This document shows positions 33,812-42,689 of a stretch of DNA of 49,300 nucleotides, one piece after another. The stretch is from NCBI GenBank assembly GCA_021792555.1, contig JAJYUL010000027.1, positions 1 through 49,300 of the forward strand, in the 5' to 3' direction. The notes below the pieces were generated by a model. That model worked only from the letters and a program-made list of their open reading frames with translations. It was not told where the DNA came from and ran no database searches. The stretch is from Pseudomonadota bacterium. GTDB lineage: Bacteria > Pseudomonadota > Gammaproteobacteria > Steroidobacterales > Steroidobacteraceae. Position 1 is the stretch's first letter; each line of letters opens with the position of its first letter. A program made the translations under genes and the position numbers.

Positions 33812-34957
33812 ATGAACCCGCGCCGCCTCGTCGACACCACGCTGTTCTACTCGCCGACGAGCGGTGGAGTGCGGCGCTACCTGACCGCCAAGCACGCCTG
33901 GCTGTGCTCCCAGACCGGATGGCAACACACGCTGCTCGTGCCGGGGCGCACCGAGCGGCTGCAGGCCGGCGGGGTGTCCACGCTCGCCGGCGTGCCCGTG
34001 CCGGGCTCGTTCAATTACCGCCTCCCGCTCAACCCGCGGCGCTGGGTGCGGCTGCTCGATGCGCTCGAGCCCGACCTCATCGAGGCCGGCGATGCCTTCC
34101 ACCCCGCCTGGGCCGCCTGGCGGATCGCGCGCCGGCGCGGCATTCCGTGCGCCGCGTTCTTTCATTCGAACCTGCCGCGCATCGTCGCGCGCCGCTGCGG
34201 CGGGCGGATGACCGAGCATCTGGCCGGCAATTATCTGCGCTGGCTGTACGAGCGGTTCGATGTGGTGTTTGCCCCGAGCCGCCTGATGGTTGCCTTCCTC
34301 GATGACCTTGGCATCGGCCACACGGTCCACCAGCCGCTCGGCGTCGACGAGACGGTGTTTCATCCCAGGCAGCGGGGCGCATGGCTGCGCGAACGGTTGG
34401 CTCTGGATGCGGCGGCGCGCGTGCTGGTGTATGCGGGCCGCTTCACCGACGAGAAGAACGTGCCCGTGCTGCTGCGAGCGTTTGCGCGTCTGGGCCGCCC
34501 ATATCATCTGTTGATGATCGGCGGCGGCCGCGCCGGGCGGCTCTCGCCGAACGTCACTCTGCTGCCGTACCGGCGCGACAGCGCGGAGCTCGCCCAGTGG
34601 CTGGCCTCCGCCGACGCGCTGGTGCATGCCGGAACCCGCGAGACGTTCGGCCTGGTGATTCTGGAAGCCATGGCCTGCGGCCGCCCCGTGGTCGCGGCAC
34701 GCGCCGGCGCGGTGCGCGAACTGCTCGATGAGCGCTGCGGGCTGCTCAGCGAGCCGGGCGATGCCGGGAGCCTCGCCGATGCGATCGCGGCGCTTTACGA
34801 ATGTGATCTCGATGCCCTGGGACGCAACGCGCGCACCCGGGTGCTGCAGCAGTTCACGTGGCAGAAGATCTTCCAGCGCCAGCTGAGCGTCTATCGGGCG
34901 CTGCTCACCGCACGCAGCGCCGCGGCCGTGCCGGAGGAAGTGCCCGAAACCGGCTGA
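33812..34957 (+). CDS. GT4-type glycosyltransferase
   Basis: Predicted GT-B fold glycosyltransferase of family 4 (381 residues), transferring a sugar from an activated donor to a lipid or polysaccharide acceptor. The N-terminal domain has the glycine-rich acceptor loop (YSPTSGGVRRYL). The C-terminal donor domain has VLVYAGRFTDEKN and the EX7E region in HAGTRETFGLVILEAMACG, followed by the GRPVVAARAGA loop. The ATG at 33812 has GGAG 6 bases upstream. It is convergent with a minus-strand operon holding a methyltransferase and an SDR enzyme. The sugar and acceptor are unknown. Confidence 0.85.
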   Translation: MNPRRLVDTTLFYSPTSGGVRRYLTAKHAWLCSQTGWQHTLLVPGRTERLQAGGVSTLAGVPVPGSFNYRLPLNPRRWVRLLDALEPDLIEAGDAFHPAWAAWRIARRRGIPCAAFFHSNLPRIVARRCGGRMTEHLAGNYLRWLYERFDVVFAPSRLMVAFLDDLGIGHTVHQPLGVDETVFHPRQRGAWLRERLALDAAARVLVYAGRFTDEKNVPVLLRAFARLGRPYHLLMIGGGRAGRLSPNVTLLPYRRDSAELAQWLASADALVHAGTRETFGLVILEAMACGRPVVAARAGAVRELLDERCGLLSEPGDAGSLADAIAALYECDLDALGRNARTRVLQQFTWQKIFQRQLSVYRALLTARSAAAVPEEVPETG

Positions 34958-34972
34958 GCCGCAAGGCTCAGC
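34953..34972. terminator. hairpin holding both stops of the convergent pair
   Basis: GCTGAGCC, a GCAA tetraloop, and GGCTCAGC form an 8-bp perfect stem. The glycosyltransferase TGA (34955-34957) and the minus-strand TGA (34970-34968) are both inside it. The core TGAGCCGCAAGGCTCA differs at only two central bases from the element at 2636-2651. No T-run follows. Confidence 0.5.
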
Positions 34973-35381
34973 GCCCGCGCAGCGCGGCGAGCAGCCGCAG
35001 CCCGGCACGGCTGCGCGCGAGGCGCAGCACGGCTCGCCAGAACAGCCGCTTGCCGAGCGGCGCGGGCCGCGGCGGGACGGCCCGAAAGAACTCAGCGCGC
35101 GCATCCCGGTGCACGGACACGGTGCGCGCGCGCAGCAGCCACTGCTGCGGCGGGCTCTCGATCCGATAGCCGCTCTCATCGACCGCCACCACGCGCGCGC
35201 CCTCGAGCACCGCGGGCAGCTGCCCGCCGTCGGCTCCGACGAGGCTGACAATGAGGCCCTCGGGCGGCTCTCCGGCCGAGACGCCGCGCAGCGTCACTCC
35301 AGGCGATGCGCCGGTCTCGCGCGCGCAGGCCACCGCGCCGTCAAACACCGCGATGAGCCGTTCTGTTCGAGGCTCCTGCAT
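34968..35381 (-). CDS. hypothetical protein
   Basis: I do not recognise this 137-residue protein. It begins MQEPRTERLIAVFDGAVAC, has beta-rich patches (GVTLRGVSAGEPPEGLIVSL, VVAVDESGYRIES) and ends with a very basic Arg/Leu-rich tail (RLFWRAVLRLARSRAGLRLL) that could bind membrane or nucleic acid. No signal peptide or membrane segment is clear. I chose the ATG at 35381, with a G-run 7 bases upstream. It is the last gene of an SDR-methyltransferase-this gene run on the minus strand, 17 bases after the methyltransferase, so a shared pathway is likely but unknown. Confidence 0.6.
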   Translation of the reverse strand: MQEPRTERLIAVFDGAVACARETGASPGVTLRGVSAGEPPEGLIVSLVGADGGQLPAVLEGARVVAVDESGYRIESPPQQWLLRARTVSVHRDARAEFFRAVPPRPAPLGKRLFWRAVLRLARSRAGLRLLAALRGR

Positions 35382-35398
35382 CGGGCACCCCCTGCGGT

Positions 35399-35980
35399 TC
35401 AGCCGCTGCTTTCCAGTTCCCAGACGGTCAGCGGCGCGCCGCGACGCAGCCAGAATCCCGCGCCCACCTCGCGAAAATGGCGGCGCAGGCGGGTGCGGTA
35501 CCACTGCGCGGCGCGCAGATGCACCTCGGAATCCGTCCGGCTGCGGTCGCAGTTCATCTGCCAGTCGCGGCGGGTCAGCGCGCTGAAATACAACACGCCG
35601 CGGCACAGGCGGGCGAAATTGGCGAGCGCGCCCGCCGCCTCGCGCGCCTCCAGATACTGCAGCACGTCATAACAGATCACCAGGTCGAAGGGCGTTTCCG
35701 GCCGATAGTCCTGCAGGCGGCCGCTCTGCCAGCCGTAGCGGCGGCAGAGGTATTCGCTCACTTCGAGCCCCACGTAGGCGGCTTTCGGCAACGCCCGGCG
35801 CAGCGGCGCGCGCAGCAGGCCGGTGCCGCAGCCGGCATCCAGGATGCGGCGCACCGGCAGGCCGATGTGCGCCGTGAATGCCCCGATCAGCCGGGCGCGC
35901 GCCCGCATCTCGGCGCGCGAAGTCACCGCGGTGCGCGGATCGAAATAGAAGCGCTGGTAGTACGCCTGATCGAAGCGCAT
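35399..35980 (-). CDS. class I SAM-dependent methyltransferase
   Basis: Predicted methyltransferase of 193 residues with motif I ILDAGCGTGLLR (about 46-57), an acidic residue after strand 2 (YVGLEVSEYL) and FDLVICYDVLQYLE as motif II. The N-terminal MRFDQAYYQRFYFDP is shared by a family of small unassigned methyltransferases. Substrate not predictable. It starts 4 bases after the SDR stop and is followed by a hypothetical gene, forming an operon. Confidence 0.8.
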   Translation of the reverse strand: MRFDQAYYQRFYFDPRTAVTSRAEMRARARLIGAFTAHIGLPVRRILDAGCGTGLLRAPLRRALPKAAYVGLEVSEYLCRRYGWQSGRLQDYRPETPFDLVICYDVLQYLEAREAAGALANFARLCRGVLYFSALTRRDWQMNCDRSRTDSEVHLRAAQWYRTRLRRHFREVGAGFWLRRGAPLTVWELESSG

Positions 35981-35984
35981 CGGC

Positions 35985-36818
35985 TCAGGATGCGGCCCCG
36001 CCCGCCGGGCAGGTCAAGCGGGCACTTGCTTCGGCGAGCCGGCGACGGGCGGCCTCGTCGTAGGCCTGCGCATGCGCGCGCGCCGTGTCGCGGCCGTTGA
36101 AGTACTCGCCGCTCGTGCCGGCGAGCTCCGGCGCGCAGGCGAGCCGCACGACGGCCGCCGCGCCGTCCGCCACGGTGTTCACCGGCGCAACACCCATGGC
36201 GCGTACCATCGAGGTATCCATGTAGGTGGCCGGATGCAGACAGGTGACCGTGACGCCGCTGGTGCGCAGCTGCTGCGCCAGATCGAAGGTGAAGAGAATC
36301 TGCGCCAGCTTGCTCTGCGCGTAGGCGCGCATGCCGCTGTAGGCGCGCTCGAGCATCAGGTTGTCGAAATCGAGCGGGTATTGCGCGCCGGAGGACACGT
36401 TGACGATGCGCGCCGGCGCGCTGCGCTCGAGCAGCGGCAGCAGCAGCCTCGTCAGCAGGTAGCCGGAGAGATAATTCACCGCGAAGCGCAGTTCGTAGCC
36501 GTCCGCGCTCACTTCGCGGCCGGACACCTCCGGGGTCGTGGGCCCGATGCCGGCATTGTTGATCAGCACCTCGAGCCGAGGCAGATCGCGCAGCGCGGCC
36601 GCGGCGAGCGCGCGCACCTGCTCGAGCGAGGCGAAATCGGCGCGCACGAAGCGCGCCTCGCCGCCCTCCGCCGCGATCTGCCGCGCCAGCGCCTCGCCCC
36701 GCTCTGCATTGCGGCCGTGCAGCCAGACCCGGTAGCCCTGCCGGGCCAGCGCTCGTGCGACGGCGCGCCCCAAGCCGTCGGTGGAGCCGGTGATGAGGGC
36801 AGTCCTGGGTGTGCTCAT
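35985..36818 (-). CDS. short-chain dehydrogenase/reductase
   Basis: NAD(P)-dependent oxidoreductase of the classical SDR family, 277 residues. Cofactor loop TGSTDGLG (10-17), NNAG (87-90), catalytic Ser near 142, and YAQSK (Tyr166, Lys170). An Arg after strand 2 (LHGRNAER) suggests NADPH. The pattern resembles retinol-dehydrogenase-like SDRs, which act on varied substrates. It is the first gene of a three-gene minus-strand operon with the methyltransferase and the hypothetical protein, and is divergent from the PEBP gene. Confidence 0.85.
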   Translation of the reverse strand: MSTPRTALITGSTDGLGRAVARALARQGYRVWLHGRNAERGEALARQIAAEGGEARFVRADFASLEQVRALAAAALRDLPRLEVLINNAGIGPTTPEVSGREVSADGYELRFAVNYLSGYLLTRLLLPLLERSAPARIVNVSSGAQYPLDFDNLMLERAYSGMRAYAQSKLAQILFTFDLAQQLRTSGVTVTCLHPATYMDTSMVRAMGVAPVNTVADGAAAVVRLACAPELAGTSGEYFNGRDTARAHAQAYDEAARRRLAEASARLTCPAGGAAS

Positions 36819-36898
36819 GACGGTCTAGTTTGCCGGATGGCCCGCGCGGCTGCACACTGTTGCAGGCAGCCGCCGCAGACTGTGCCCCGGAGACCATG

Positions 36899-37492
36899 AT
36901 GCCGCGACGATTGAAGCTCGAACCCGGCCCTTCGATGGCCCTGCTCACCGTGCTGCTGTCGATGGCCGTGCCGGCCAGCGGACGCAACGCGGACCCGGCC
37001 GTCCCCGGTGCGCGCTTCACACTCAGCAGCCCGGAGCTCACCCCCGGGGGCCGCGTACCGCTCGCGCACGTGTACGACCGCAACGGCTGCCGCGGCCAGA
37101 ACCGCTCCCCGGCCCTTTCCTGGCGCAATGCGCCTTCCGGCACGCGCAGCTTTGCGCTGTTGATCTACGACTCGGATGCGAGGGGCGGCTGGTGGCATTG
37201 GCTGGTGATCGACATCCCCGCCGGCGTCAGCGGGCTGCCCGCCGGGGCCGGCGATCCGGGCGGGGGCGCTCTGCCCGCGGGCGCCGTGCAGACACGCAAC
37301 GATTATGGGTCGATCGGCTACGGCGGCCCCTGCCCGCCGCCCGGGCGGCCGCATCACTACCACATCTTTCTGTATGCCCTCGGCGTACCCAAGGTGGCGG
37401 TCGCGGCCGATGCTCCGCCCGGTGCCGTCGCCGCAGCCGTGCGCGCCGAGGCGATTGCCGAGGCCGAGATCACGGTCCTCTACGGCCGGTAG
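36899..37492 (+). CDS. exported PEBP-family protein (YbhB/YbcL type)
   Basis: Phosphatidylethanolamine-binding protein family, 197 residues. It has an N-terminal signal-like segment ([16 protein letters not shown]) and the conserved pocket signatures [24 protein letters not shown] and [19 protein letters not shown]. Bacterial members bind anionic ligands or act on partner proteins; the role here is unknown. Two adjacent ATGs lie at 36896 and 36899; I prefer the second, since GGAG at 36889-36892 is then 6 bases away. Divergent from the SDR gene. Confidence 0.85.
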   Translation: MPRRLKLEPGPSMALLTVLLSMAVPASGRNADPAVPGARFTLSSPELTPGGRVPLAHVYDRNGCRGQNRSPALSWRNAPSGTRSFALLIYDSDARGGWWHWLVIDIPAGVSGLPAGAGDPGGGALPAGAVQTRNDYGSIGYGGPCPPPGRPHHYHIFLYALGVPKVAVAADAPPGAVAAAVRAEAIAEAEITVLYGR

Positions 37493-37502
37493 GGCGCGAC
37501 GG

Positions 37503-37531
37503 TTGCGCGCCCCGGCCGGCGCGAGTAGGCT
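37503..37531 (+). promoter_or_regulatory. possible rimO promoter
   Basis: TTGCGC (37503-37508), a 17-base spacer and TAGGCT (37526-37531). The predicted start lies about 46 bases before the rimO ATG. Each box has about four of six consensus matches. Confidence 0.35.
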
Positions 37532-37583
37532 GCGCGCGCCGCGGCAGAGCCTGTCTGCCCCGCCGAGCCACACAGATCCCACG

Positions 37584-38933
37584 ATGAACTCCCCAAACCG
37601 CCGGCGCGCCGCGCGCCGGCGCAGCCCCAAGATCGGCTTCGTCAGCCTCGGCTGCCCGAAGGCGCTGGTCGACTCCGAACGCATCCTGACCTCCCTGCGC
37701 GCCGAGGGCTACCAGATCAGCCCCAGCTACGAGCGCGCCGAGCTGGTGGTGGTCAATACCTGCGGGTTCATCGACGCGGCGATCGATGAGTCGCTCGCGG
37801 CGATCGGCGAGGCGCTCGAGCACAACGGCCGGGTGATCGTGACGGGCTGCCTGGGAGCGCGGCCCGAGCGCATCCTCGAGCGTCACCCGCACGTGCTCAA
37901 GGTGACTGGCCCGCAGGATTACGCCGGGGTGCTCGCGGCCATTCACGAGCACCTGCCGCCCGAGCACGATCCGTTCCTCGATCTGGTGCCGCCGCAGGGC
38001 ATCCGCCTGACACCGCGGCATTACGCGTATCTGAAGATCTCCGAGGGCTGCAACAACTCGTGCAGCTTCTGCATCATCCCCGCGCTGCGCGGCCGGCTCG
38101 CCAGCCGGCGCATCGACGAGGTGCTCGGGGAAGCCGAGCGCCTCGTGGGCGCGGGCGTGAAGGAACTGCTGGTGATCTCCCAGGACACCAGCGCGTACGG
38201 GGCGGATATCCGCTACCGCGGGGCCGAGTGGCGCGGGCTGCAGTACCAGTCGCGGTTCATCGATCTGGCGCGCGCCCTCGGCACGCTCGGCGCCTGGGTG
38301 CGGCTGCATTACGTGTATCCCTATCCGCACGTCGATGAGGTCATCGCGCTGATGGCCGAGCGCCGCGTGCTGCCCTATCTGGACATCCCCTTCCAACACG
38401 GCAGTCCCGCCGTTCTGAAGCGCATGCGCCGGCCGGCGCACGCGGAAGACGTGCTCGAGCGCATTCGGCAGTGGCGGCGGCAATGCCCGGACCTGACGCT
38501 GCGCAGCACCTTCATCGTGGGCTTCCCCGGCGAGACCGATGCCGAGTTCGAGGAGCTGCTGCAGTGGCTGCGCGCCGCCGAACTCGACCGCGTCGGGTGT
38601 TTCAAATACTCGCCCGTCGAGGGCGCGGCCGCAAATGCCCTCGGGCCGCCGGTTGCGGCCGAGGTTCAGGAGGAGCGTTACGCTCGCTTCATGGAGTGTG
38701 CGGCCGGGATCAGTGCCGAACGGCTGCAGCGGCGCGTCGGACGGCGGCTGCGCGTGCTGGTCGATACGGTGGGTGAGGACGGCGCCATCGCACGCAGCGA
38801 GGCGGAGGCGCCGGAAATCGACGGTGTCGTGCGCATTGCAGATGCCAACGGACTGACGCCTGGACAGTGGGTGGACGTGCAGATCACAAGCGCTGACACC
38901 TACGATCTGCACGCCAGCGCGCTCGCGCGGTAA
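37584..38933 (+). CDS. rimO: ribosomal protein uS12 methylthiotransferase
   Basis: Radical SAM enzyme that puts a methylthio group on the conserved Asp of ribosomal protein S12. The N-terminal UPF0004 domain holds the three auxiliary-cluster Cys residues ([26 protein letters not shown]). The radical SAM cluster is CNNSCSFC in [14 protein letters not shown]. Then come the TIM-barrel core ([17 protein letters not shown]) and a C-terminal TRAM domain ([10 protein letters not shown] ... WVDVQI). 449 residues. [12 protein letters not shown] separates it from MiaB. The N-terminus carries extra Arg-rich residues before the domain. Confidence 0.95.
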   Translation: MNSPNRRRAARRRSPKIGFVSLGCPKALVDSERILTSLRAEGYQISPSYERAELVVVNTCGFIDAAIDESLAAIGEALEHNGRVIVTGCLGARPERILERHPHVLKVTGPQDYAGVLAAIHEHLPPEHDPFLDLVPPQGIRLTPRHYAYLKISEGCNNSCSFCIIPALRGRLASRRIDEVLGEAERLVGAGVKELLVISQDTSAYGADIRYRGAEWRGLQYQSRFIDLARALGTLGAWVRLHYVYPYPHVDEVIALMAERRVLPYLDIPFQHGSPAVLKRMRRPAHAEDVLERIRQWRRQCPDLTLRSTFIVGFPGETDAEFEELLQWLRAAELDRVGCFKYSPVEGAAANALGPPVAAEVQEERYARFMECAAGISAERLQRRVGRRLRVLVDTVGEDGAIARSEAEAPEIDGVVRIADANGLTPGQWVDVQITSADTYDLHASALAR

Positions 38934-39010
38934 GCCGATCGCGCCCCGTCCCCTGGGGCCCGGCGAGAGGCTGCTGCGAGGGGCGGATCACGCTTCTCGG
39001 CGCGAATTGC

Positions 39011-39016
39011 TACGAT
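39011..39016 (+). promoter_or_regulatory. possible -10 element of the S10 peptidase gene
   Basis: TACGAT stands in the gap after rimO, giving a predicted start near 39023 and a leader of about 76 bases before the ATG at 39100. No good -35 box is present at the right spacing. Confidence 0.25.
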
Positions 39017-39099
39017 AGCGGCCATGCAACGCGGAATGCATGCGGCGCGCCGCCGCACCGCCCGCGTCTCATCCACTTCAGAGGCCGAAGAGAACAACC

Positions 39100-40671
39100 A
39101 TGCCCGCCCATCGCGCGCTTCTCCTGTCCGCCGCGCTCGCCGGATGCTTTCCGGCAGCCGCGCTGGCCCATGCGAAACCGGCCACGCCCGCCGCCCCCAG
39201 CCCCAACCCCGCTCAGTTCTGGACGACGCCGCACACGGTCACGACGCACGGCAGCGTCACGGTGGGTGGCCGCGTCATTCACTACACGGCCAAGGCCGGA
39301 ACCCTGATCCTGCGCGACAAGGCCGACAAGCCGACCGGCGAGATGTTCTACGTGGCCTATTTCAAGAACGGCGCCCATCTGGCTCACCGCCCGATCGCTT
39401 TTCTTTACAACGGGGGACCCGGGGGCAGCTCCGCGCCGCTGCACATCGGGGCGTTCGGTCCGGTGCGCGTGGTGACGCAGAGCCACACGCACACGCCGCC
39501 CGCGCCGTACCGCCTGGTCAAGAATCAGTACAGCCTGCTCGACGTGAGCGATCTGGTGTTCGTCGATGCCATGGGCACGGGCTTCAGCCGCATCATCGGC
39601 AAGGCGGACGGCGGCGTGGGCACACCGAAGATGTTCTACGGGATCGACCCCGACGGACAGGCATTCGCGCAGTTCATCACACGGTTCCTGTCCCAGTACG
39701 ACCGGTGGAACTCCCCCAAATACCTGATCGGCGAGAGTTATGGCACCACGCGCTCGGCGGTGGTCGCCGGCATCCTCGAGAATGACGACAACATCGATCT
39801 GAACGGGGTCGTGCTGCTGTCCACCATCCTGAACTTCGACACGAGCATCGATCAGGCCAACCTCAATCCGGGCGTCAACCTGCCCTATGCGCTCGCGTTG
39901 CCGACCTATGCCGCGGTCGCCTGGTACCACAAGCGCCTCAGTCAGCCGCCCGCGCGGCTGCATCCGTTCCTCGATGAGGTGCAGTCCTGGGCGATGGGAC
40001 CGTATCTGAGCGCGCTCAACCGCGGCGCGGCGCTGCCGCGCACGCAGGAGAAGGCGATCGCCGCGCAGATGGCCGAGTACACGGGCCTGCCCGAGCACTA
40101 CCTGCTGAAGGCGGATCTGCGCGTCACGGGCCCGGAGTTCGAGCAGGAGCTGCTGTCCTCCGAAGGCAAGACCACCGGACGGCTGGATGCGCGCTTCTCG
40201 GGTCCCACGCTCGATCCGCTCGCCGAGTATGCCGAGTACGATCCGCTGATCTCCGGCATCGGCTCGGCGTACGTCTCGGCCGCGAACACGTATCTGCGCG
40301 ACACGCTGCACTTCGGCGCCGGACACCGCTACGTGTTTCTCTCCGGGACCGTGGGCAATGACTGGAAGTGGCAGCACACCCCGCCGGGATCGGGCTCTCC
40401 CGCGCCGGTCGCACCGAACGTTCTGCCGGATCTGGCCACCACGATGACCCTTGATCCGCACCTGAAGGTGCTGGTCAACGCCGGCTACTTCGATCTGGCG
40501 ACGCCCTATTACGCCGCCGTGTACCAGATGCGCCAGCTGCCGATGCAGCCGCAGCTGCAGAAGAACATCGAGTTCCGCTTCTACCACACCGGGCACATGA
40601 TCTACGTGCGCCCGCAGGGGCTCGCGGACCTGCACGCGAACATCGCCGAGTTCATCCGTCAGACCGAGTGA
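39100..40671 (+). CDS. exported S10-family serine carboxypeptidase
   Basis: Predicted secreted serine carboxypeptidase, a family most active at acid pH. A signal peptide (LLLSAALAGCFPAAALAHA) is followed by the S10 core: NGGPGGSS oxyanion region, nucleophile Ser213 in IGESYGTT, catalytic Asp in VNAGYFDLATP and His in FYHTGHMIYV. 523 residues. The Cys in the signal region (AGC) is not in a strong lipobox. I chose the ATG at 39100 because it begins the signal peptide. A 13-bp hairpin follows the stop. Such genes are frequent in acid-tolerant soil Xanthomonadales and Acidobacteria, which hints at habitat. Confidence 0.9.
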   Translation: MPAHRALLLSAALAGCFPAAALAHAKPATPAAPSPNPAQFWTTPHTVTTHGSVTVGGRVIHYTAKAGTLILRDKADKPTGEMFYVAYFKNGAHLAHRPIAFLYNGGPGGSSAPLHIGAFGPVRVVTQSHTHTPPAPYRLVKNQYSLLDVSDLVFVDAMGTGFSRIIGKADGGVGTPKMFYGIDPDGQAFAQFITRFLSQYDRWNSPKYLIGESYGTTRSAVVAGILENDDNIDLNGVVLLSTILNFDTSIDQANLNPGVNLPYALALPTYAAVAWYHKRLSQPPARLHPFLDEVQSWAMGPYLSALNRGAALPRTQEKAIAAQMAEYTGLPEHYLLKADLRVTGPEFEQELLSSEGKTTGRLDARFSGPTLDPLAEYAEYDPLISGIGSAYVSAANTYLRDTLHFGAGHRYVFLSGTVGNDWKWQHTPPGSGSPAPVAPNVLPDLATTMTLDPHLKVLVNAGYFDLATPYYAAVYQMRQLPMQPQLQKNIEFRFYHTGHMIYVRPQGLADLHANIAEFIRQTE

Positions 40672-40677
40672 GCGGTC

Positions 40678-40707
40678 GCGGCGGGGGCGCCCCGGCGCCC
40701 CCGCCGC
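40678..40707 (+). terminator. 13-bp hairpin after the S10 peptidase gene
   Basis: A perfect 13-bp stem (GCGGCGGGGGCGC at 40678-40690 with GCGCCCCCGCCGC at 40695-40707) and a 4-base loop begin 6 bases after the stop. It is the most stable hairpin seen in the window by eye. No T-run follows; instead a -10-like TATACT begins directly. Confidence 0.5.
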
Positions 40708-40713
40708 TATACT
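40708..40713 (+). promoter_or_regulatory. -10 element of the EamA gene
   Basis: TATACT ends 8 bases before the EamA ATG at 40722, which would place the transcript start within a base or two of the start codon. The -35 region falls inside the terminator hairpin and has no consensus match. Confidence 0.35.
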
Positions 40714-40721
40714 CCGCCGCC

Positions 40722-41795
40722 ATGGACAGCGGCGCTGCGGCAGATATCGATTCGAACCGGGGCATCGGCTATGCCCTGCTCGCGGCCCTGCTCTTCGGGG
40801 CCAGCACGCCGTTTGCAAAAATCCTCCTGCGCCATACCGCTCCGGTCACGCTGGCCGGCCTGCTCTATGCCGGCAGCGGCGTCGGCCTGACGGCGTGGAT
40901 CGTCGTGCGCGCCGGAATCGGGCCGCGTGATCGGCGCGCCGAGTCCTGGCGTGCGAGCGAGCTGCTCTGGCTCGCCGGAGCGATCGTGGCCGGAGGCATT
41001 CTCGCGCCGGTGCTGCTGATGAGCGGGCTGCGGGAGCTTGCGGCGGCGAGCGCCTCGCTGCTGCTGAACCTCGAGGCGGTGTTCACCGCGCTCGCCGCCT
41101 GGTTCGTGTTCCGCGAACACTTCGATCGGCGCATCCTGCTCGGCATGCTGGCGATCGTCGGCGGCGGCGTGCTGCTCGCCTGGCCGGCGCGGCTGTCCCT
41201 CGGCGGCGGCGCGGCGTGGATCGCAGGGGCCTGTGCCTGCTGGGCAATCGACAACAATCTGACGCGCAAGGTATCGGTCGGCGATCCGGTGAGAATCGCG
41301 GCGCTGAAGGGACTCATCGCCGGCGCGGTCAATCTCGCCATCGCCTGGCATCTCGGCCTCGGCTGGCCCGGCGGTGCGCGGATTGCCGCGGCGGGACTGC
41401 TGGGGTTCATCGGCTACGGAGTGAGCCTGACGCTGTTCGTGCTGGCGCTGCGCCACCTGGGGACGGCACGGACCAGCGCCTATTTTTCCACCGCGCCGTT
41501 CATCGGCGCGGCGATTGCGCTCCTCGTGGCCGGGCGATGGCCGCAGCCCGATCTGCTGCTCGCCGCATTACTGATGGGCGCGGGCGTGTGGCTGCATCTG
41601 ACCGAGATCCATGTCCATGCCCACACCCATCCGCTCCTGCGCCATGCGCACGGTCACCGCCACGATGCGCACCATCAGCATGAGCATGATTTCGAGTGGG
41701 ACGGACGCGAGCCGCACGATCACGAGCACCTGCATGAGCCGCTGACGCACACCCACGCGCATTTTCCGGACATCCATCATCGCCACGAGCACTGA
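40722..41795 (+). CDS. EamA/DMT-family transporter with His-rich C-terminal tail
   Basis: Inner-membrane transporter of the drug/metabolite superfamily, 357 residues. Two EamA repeats of about five membrane segments each are visible (ALLAALLFGASTPFAKILL in the first; ACACWAIDNNLTRKV begins the second). After the last segment, a hydrophilic tail of about 65 residues holds some two dozen His in HxH patterns (HVHAHTH, HAHGHRHDAHHQHEHD, HDHEHLHE). This tail is not part of the usual EamA domain and suggests binding of Zn, Ni, Co or Cu, so metal-linked transport or regulation is possible. Substrate unknown. Convergent with the PmtA-like gene. Confidence 0.85.
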   Translation: MDSGAAADIDSNRGIGYALLAALLFGASTPFAKILLRHTAPVTLAGLLYAGSGVGLTAWIVVRAGIGPRDRRAESWRASELLWLAGAIVAGGILAPVLLMSGLRELAAASASLLLNLEAVFTALAAWFVFREHFDRRILLGMLAIVGGGVLLAWPARLSLGGGAAWIAGACACWAIDNNLTRKVSVGDPVRIAALKGLIAGAVNLAIAWHLGLGWPGGARIAAAGLLGFIGYGVSLTLFVLALRHLGTARTSAYFSTAPFIGAAIALLVAGRWPQPDLLLAALLMGAGVWLHLTEIHVHAHTHPLLRHAHGHRHDAHHQHEHDFEWDGREPHDHEHLHEPLTHTHAHFPDIHHRHEH

Positions 41796-41823
41796 GTGTC
41801 GTGGCGCGCGGCGCGCCGCTCAG
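41792..41823. terminator. two-part inverted repeat between EamA and methyltransferase genes
   Basis: An inner stem GGCGCGC/GCGCGCC (41803-41809 and 41811-41817, one central base) lies inside an outer CTGAG/CTCAG pair (41792-41796 and 41819-41823). The outer arms contain the TGA stops of both convergent genes. No T-run is present. Confidence 0.4.
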
Positions 41824-42512
41824 ACGCGGTGCGCGCGTGCCGGCGGGCGGCGGGCCCGCTCGATCCGGTAGACGGCCGCGGGCGGCAGGTTGCTGGCCAC
41901 CCAGCCGATGCGCTGGGCGCGCAGGCCAAGCCGCTTGAGGATCGCGCCGGGAACGGGACACAGCGGCCCGTAGGTAAATTGATAAAACGCACCGCCGCTG
42001 CGCAGGCGGCGGAACGAGCCGCGTAGGATACGCATGATTTCGCGGCGCGGCATCGACAGCAGGGGCAGGCCGCTCACCACCGAGCCGGCGGCATCCCCGT
42101 CGAACGGATCGACGCGGCACAGCTGACCGGCTCCCATGGCGAGCACCTGCGCCGCCGGAAATCGGCTCTGCAGCAGGCGCGCGAAGTGCGGGTCGGCCTC
42201 GATCAGAACCAGCTCCCGCTCCGGGACGCCGCGATCGAGCAGCGCGCGGGTGAAGACGCCCGTTCCAGCCCCGAGTTCGATCACCGGCCCGCTGGAGACG
42301 GCGATCTCGGAGGTAATGAGGCGCGCGAGCGCCCGTCCGGAGGGCGCAACCGCCCCGACCCGGCGCGGGTCGCGCAGGCCGGCCCGCAGAAACGTCAGGA
42401 TGTCGGCGGGCAATTTCAACGCCGGAACACGGAAAACGCCGTGGGCGCGCGGCCGGGTGCCTGGATTGCGGGCGCGTTCCTTCGCCGGATGATTGAGACG
42501 CGCGAGATCCAT
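41820..42512 (-). CDS. PmtA-like phospholipid/SAM methyltransferase
   Basis: SAM-dependent methyltransferase of 230 residues resembling the rhizobial/Rhodobacter phosphatidylethanolamine N-methyltransferase group. Seen are FLRAGLRDPRRVGAVAPSGR before the SAM site, motif I VIELGAGTGVFTRAL, an acidic residue at LIEADPHF, and a basic C-terminus. If the assignment holds it methylates membrane phosphatidylethanolamine. An rRNA-dimethylase-like role cannot be excluded, as these families share the fold. The ATG at 42512 has GGAG 6 bases upstream. Confidence 0.7.
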   Translation of the reverse strand: MDLARLNHPAKERARNPGTRPRAHGVFRVPALKLPADILTFLRAGLRDPRRVGAVAPSGRALARLITSEIAVSSGPVIELGAGTGVFTRALLDRGVPERELVLIEADPHFARLLQSRFPAAQVLAMGAGQLCRVDPFDGDAAGSVVSGLPLLSMPRREIMRILRGSFRRLRSGGAFYQFTYGPLCPVPGAILKRLGLRAQRIGWVASNLPPAAVYRIERARRPPARAHRV

Positions 42513-42689
42513 GGCCTGCTCCGGTTAAATGTCGGTAAAGCGCGACGCACTGGCGGCGTCCGCCGCGCCTTCTCGTTCGACTGTAGCCAACCGGGACAGT
42601 TCGATCAACCCGAGCGTTCGGGGCGTCTGCGCGGCACCGGCGCGCGCGGGCTGCCCGGGAAGGCCGCGGCTGTCGCGCGGCGAGCCCGC

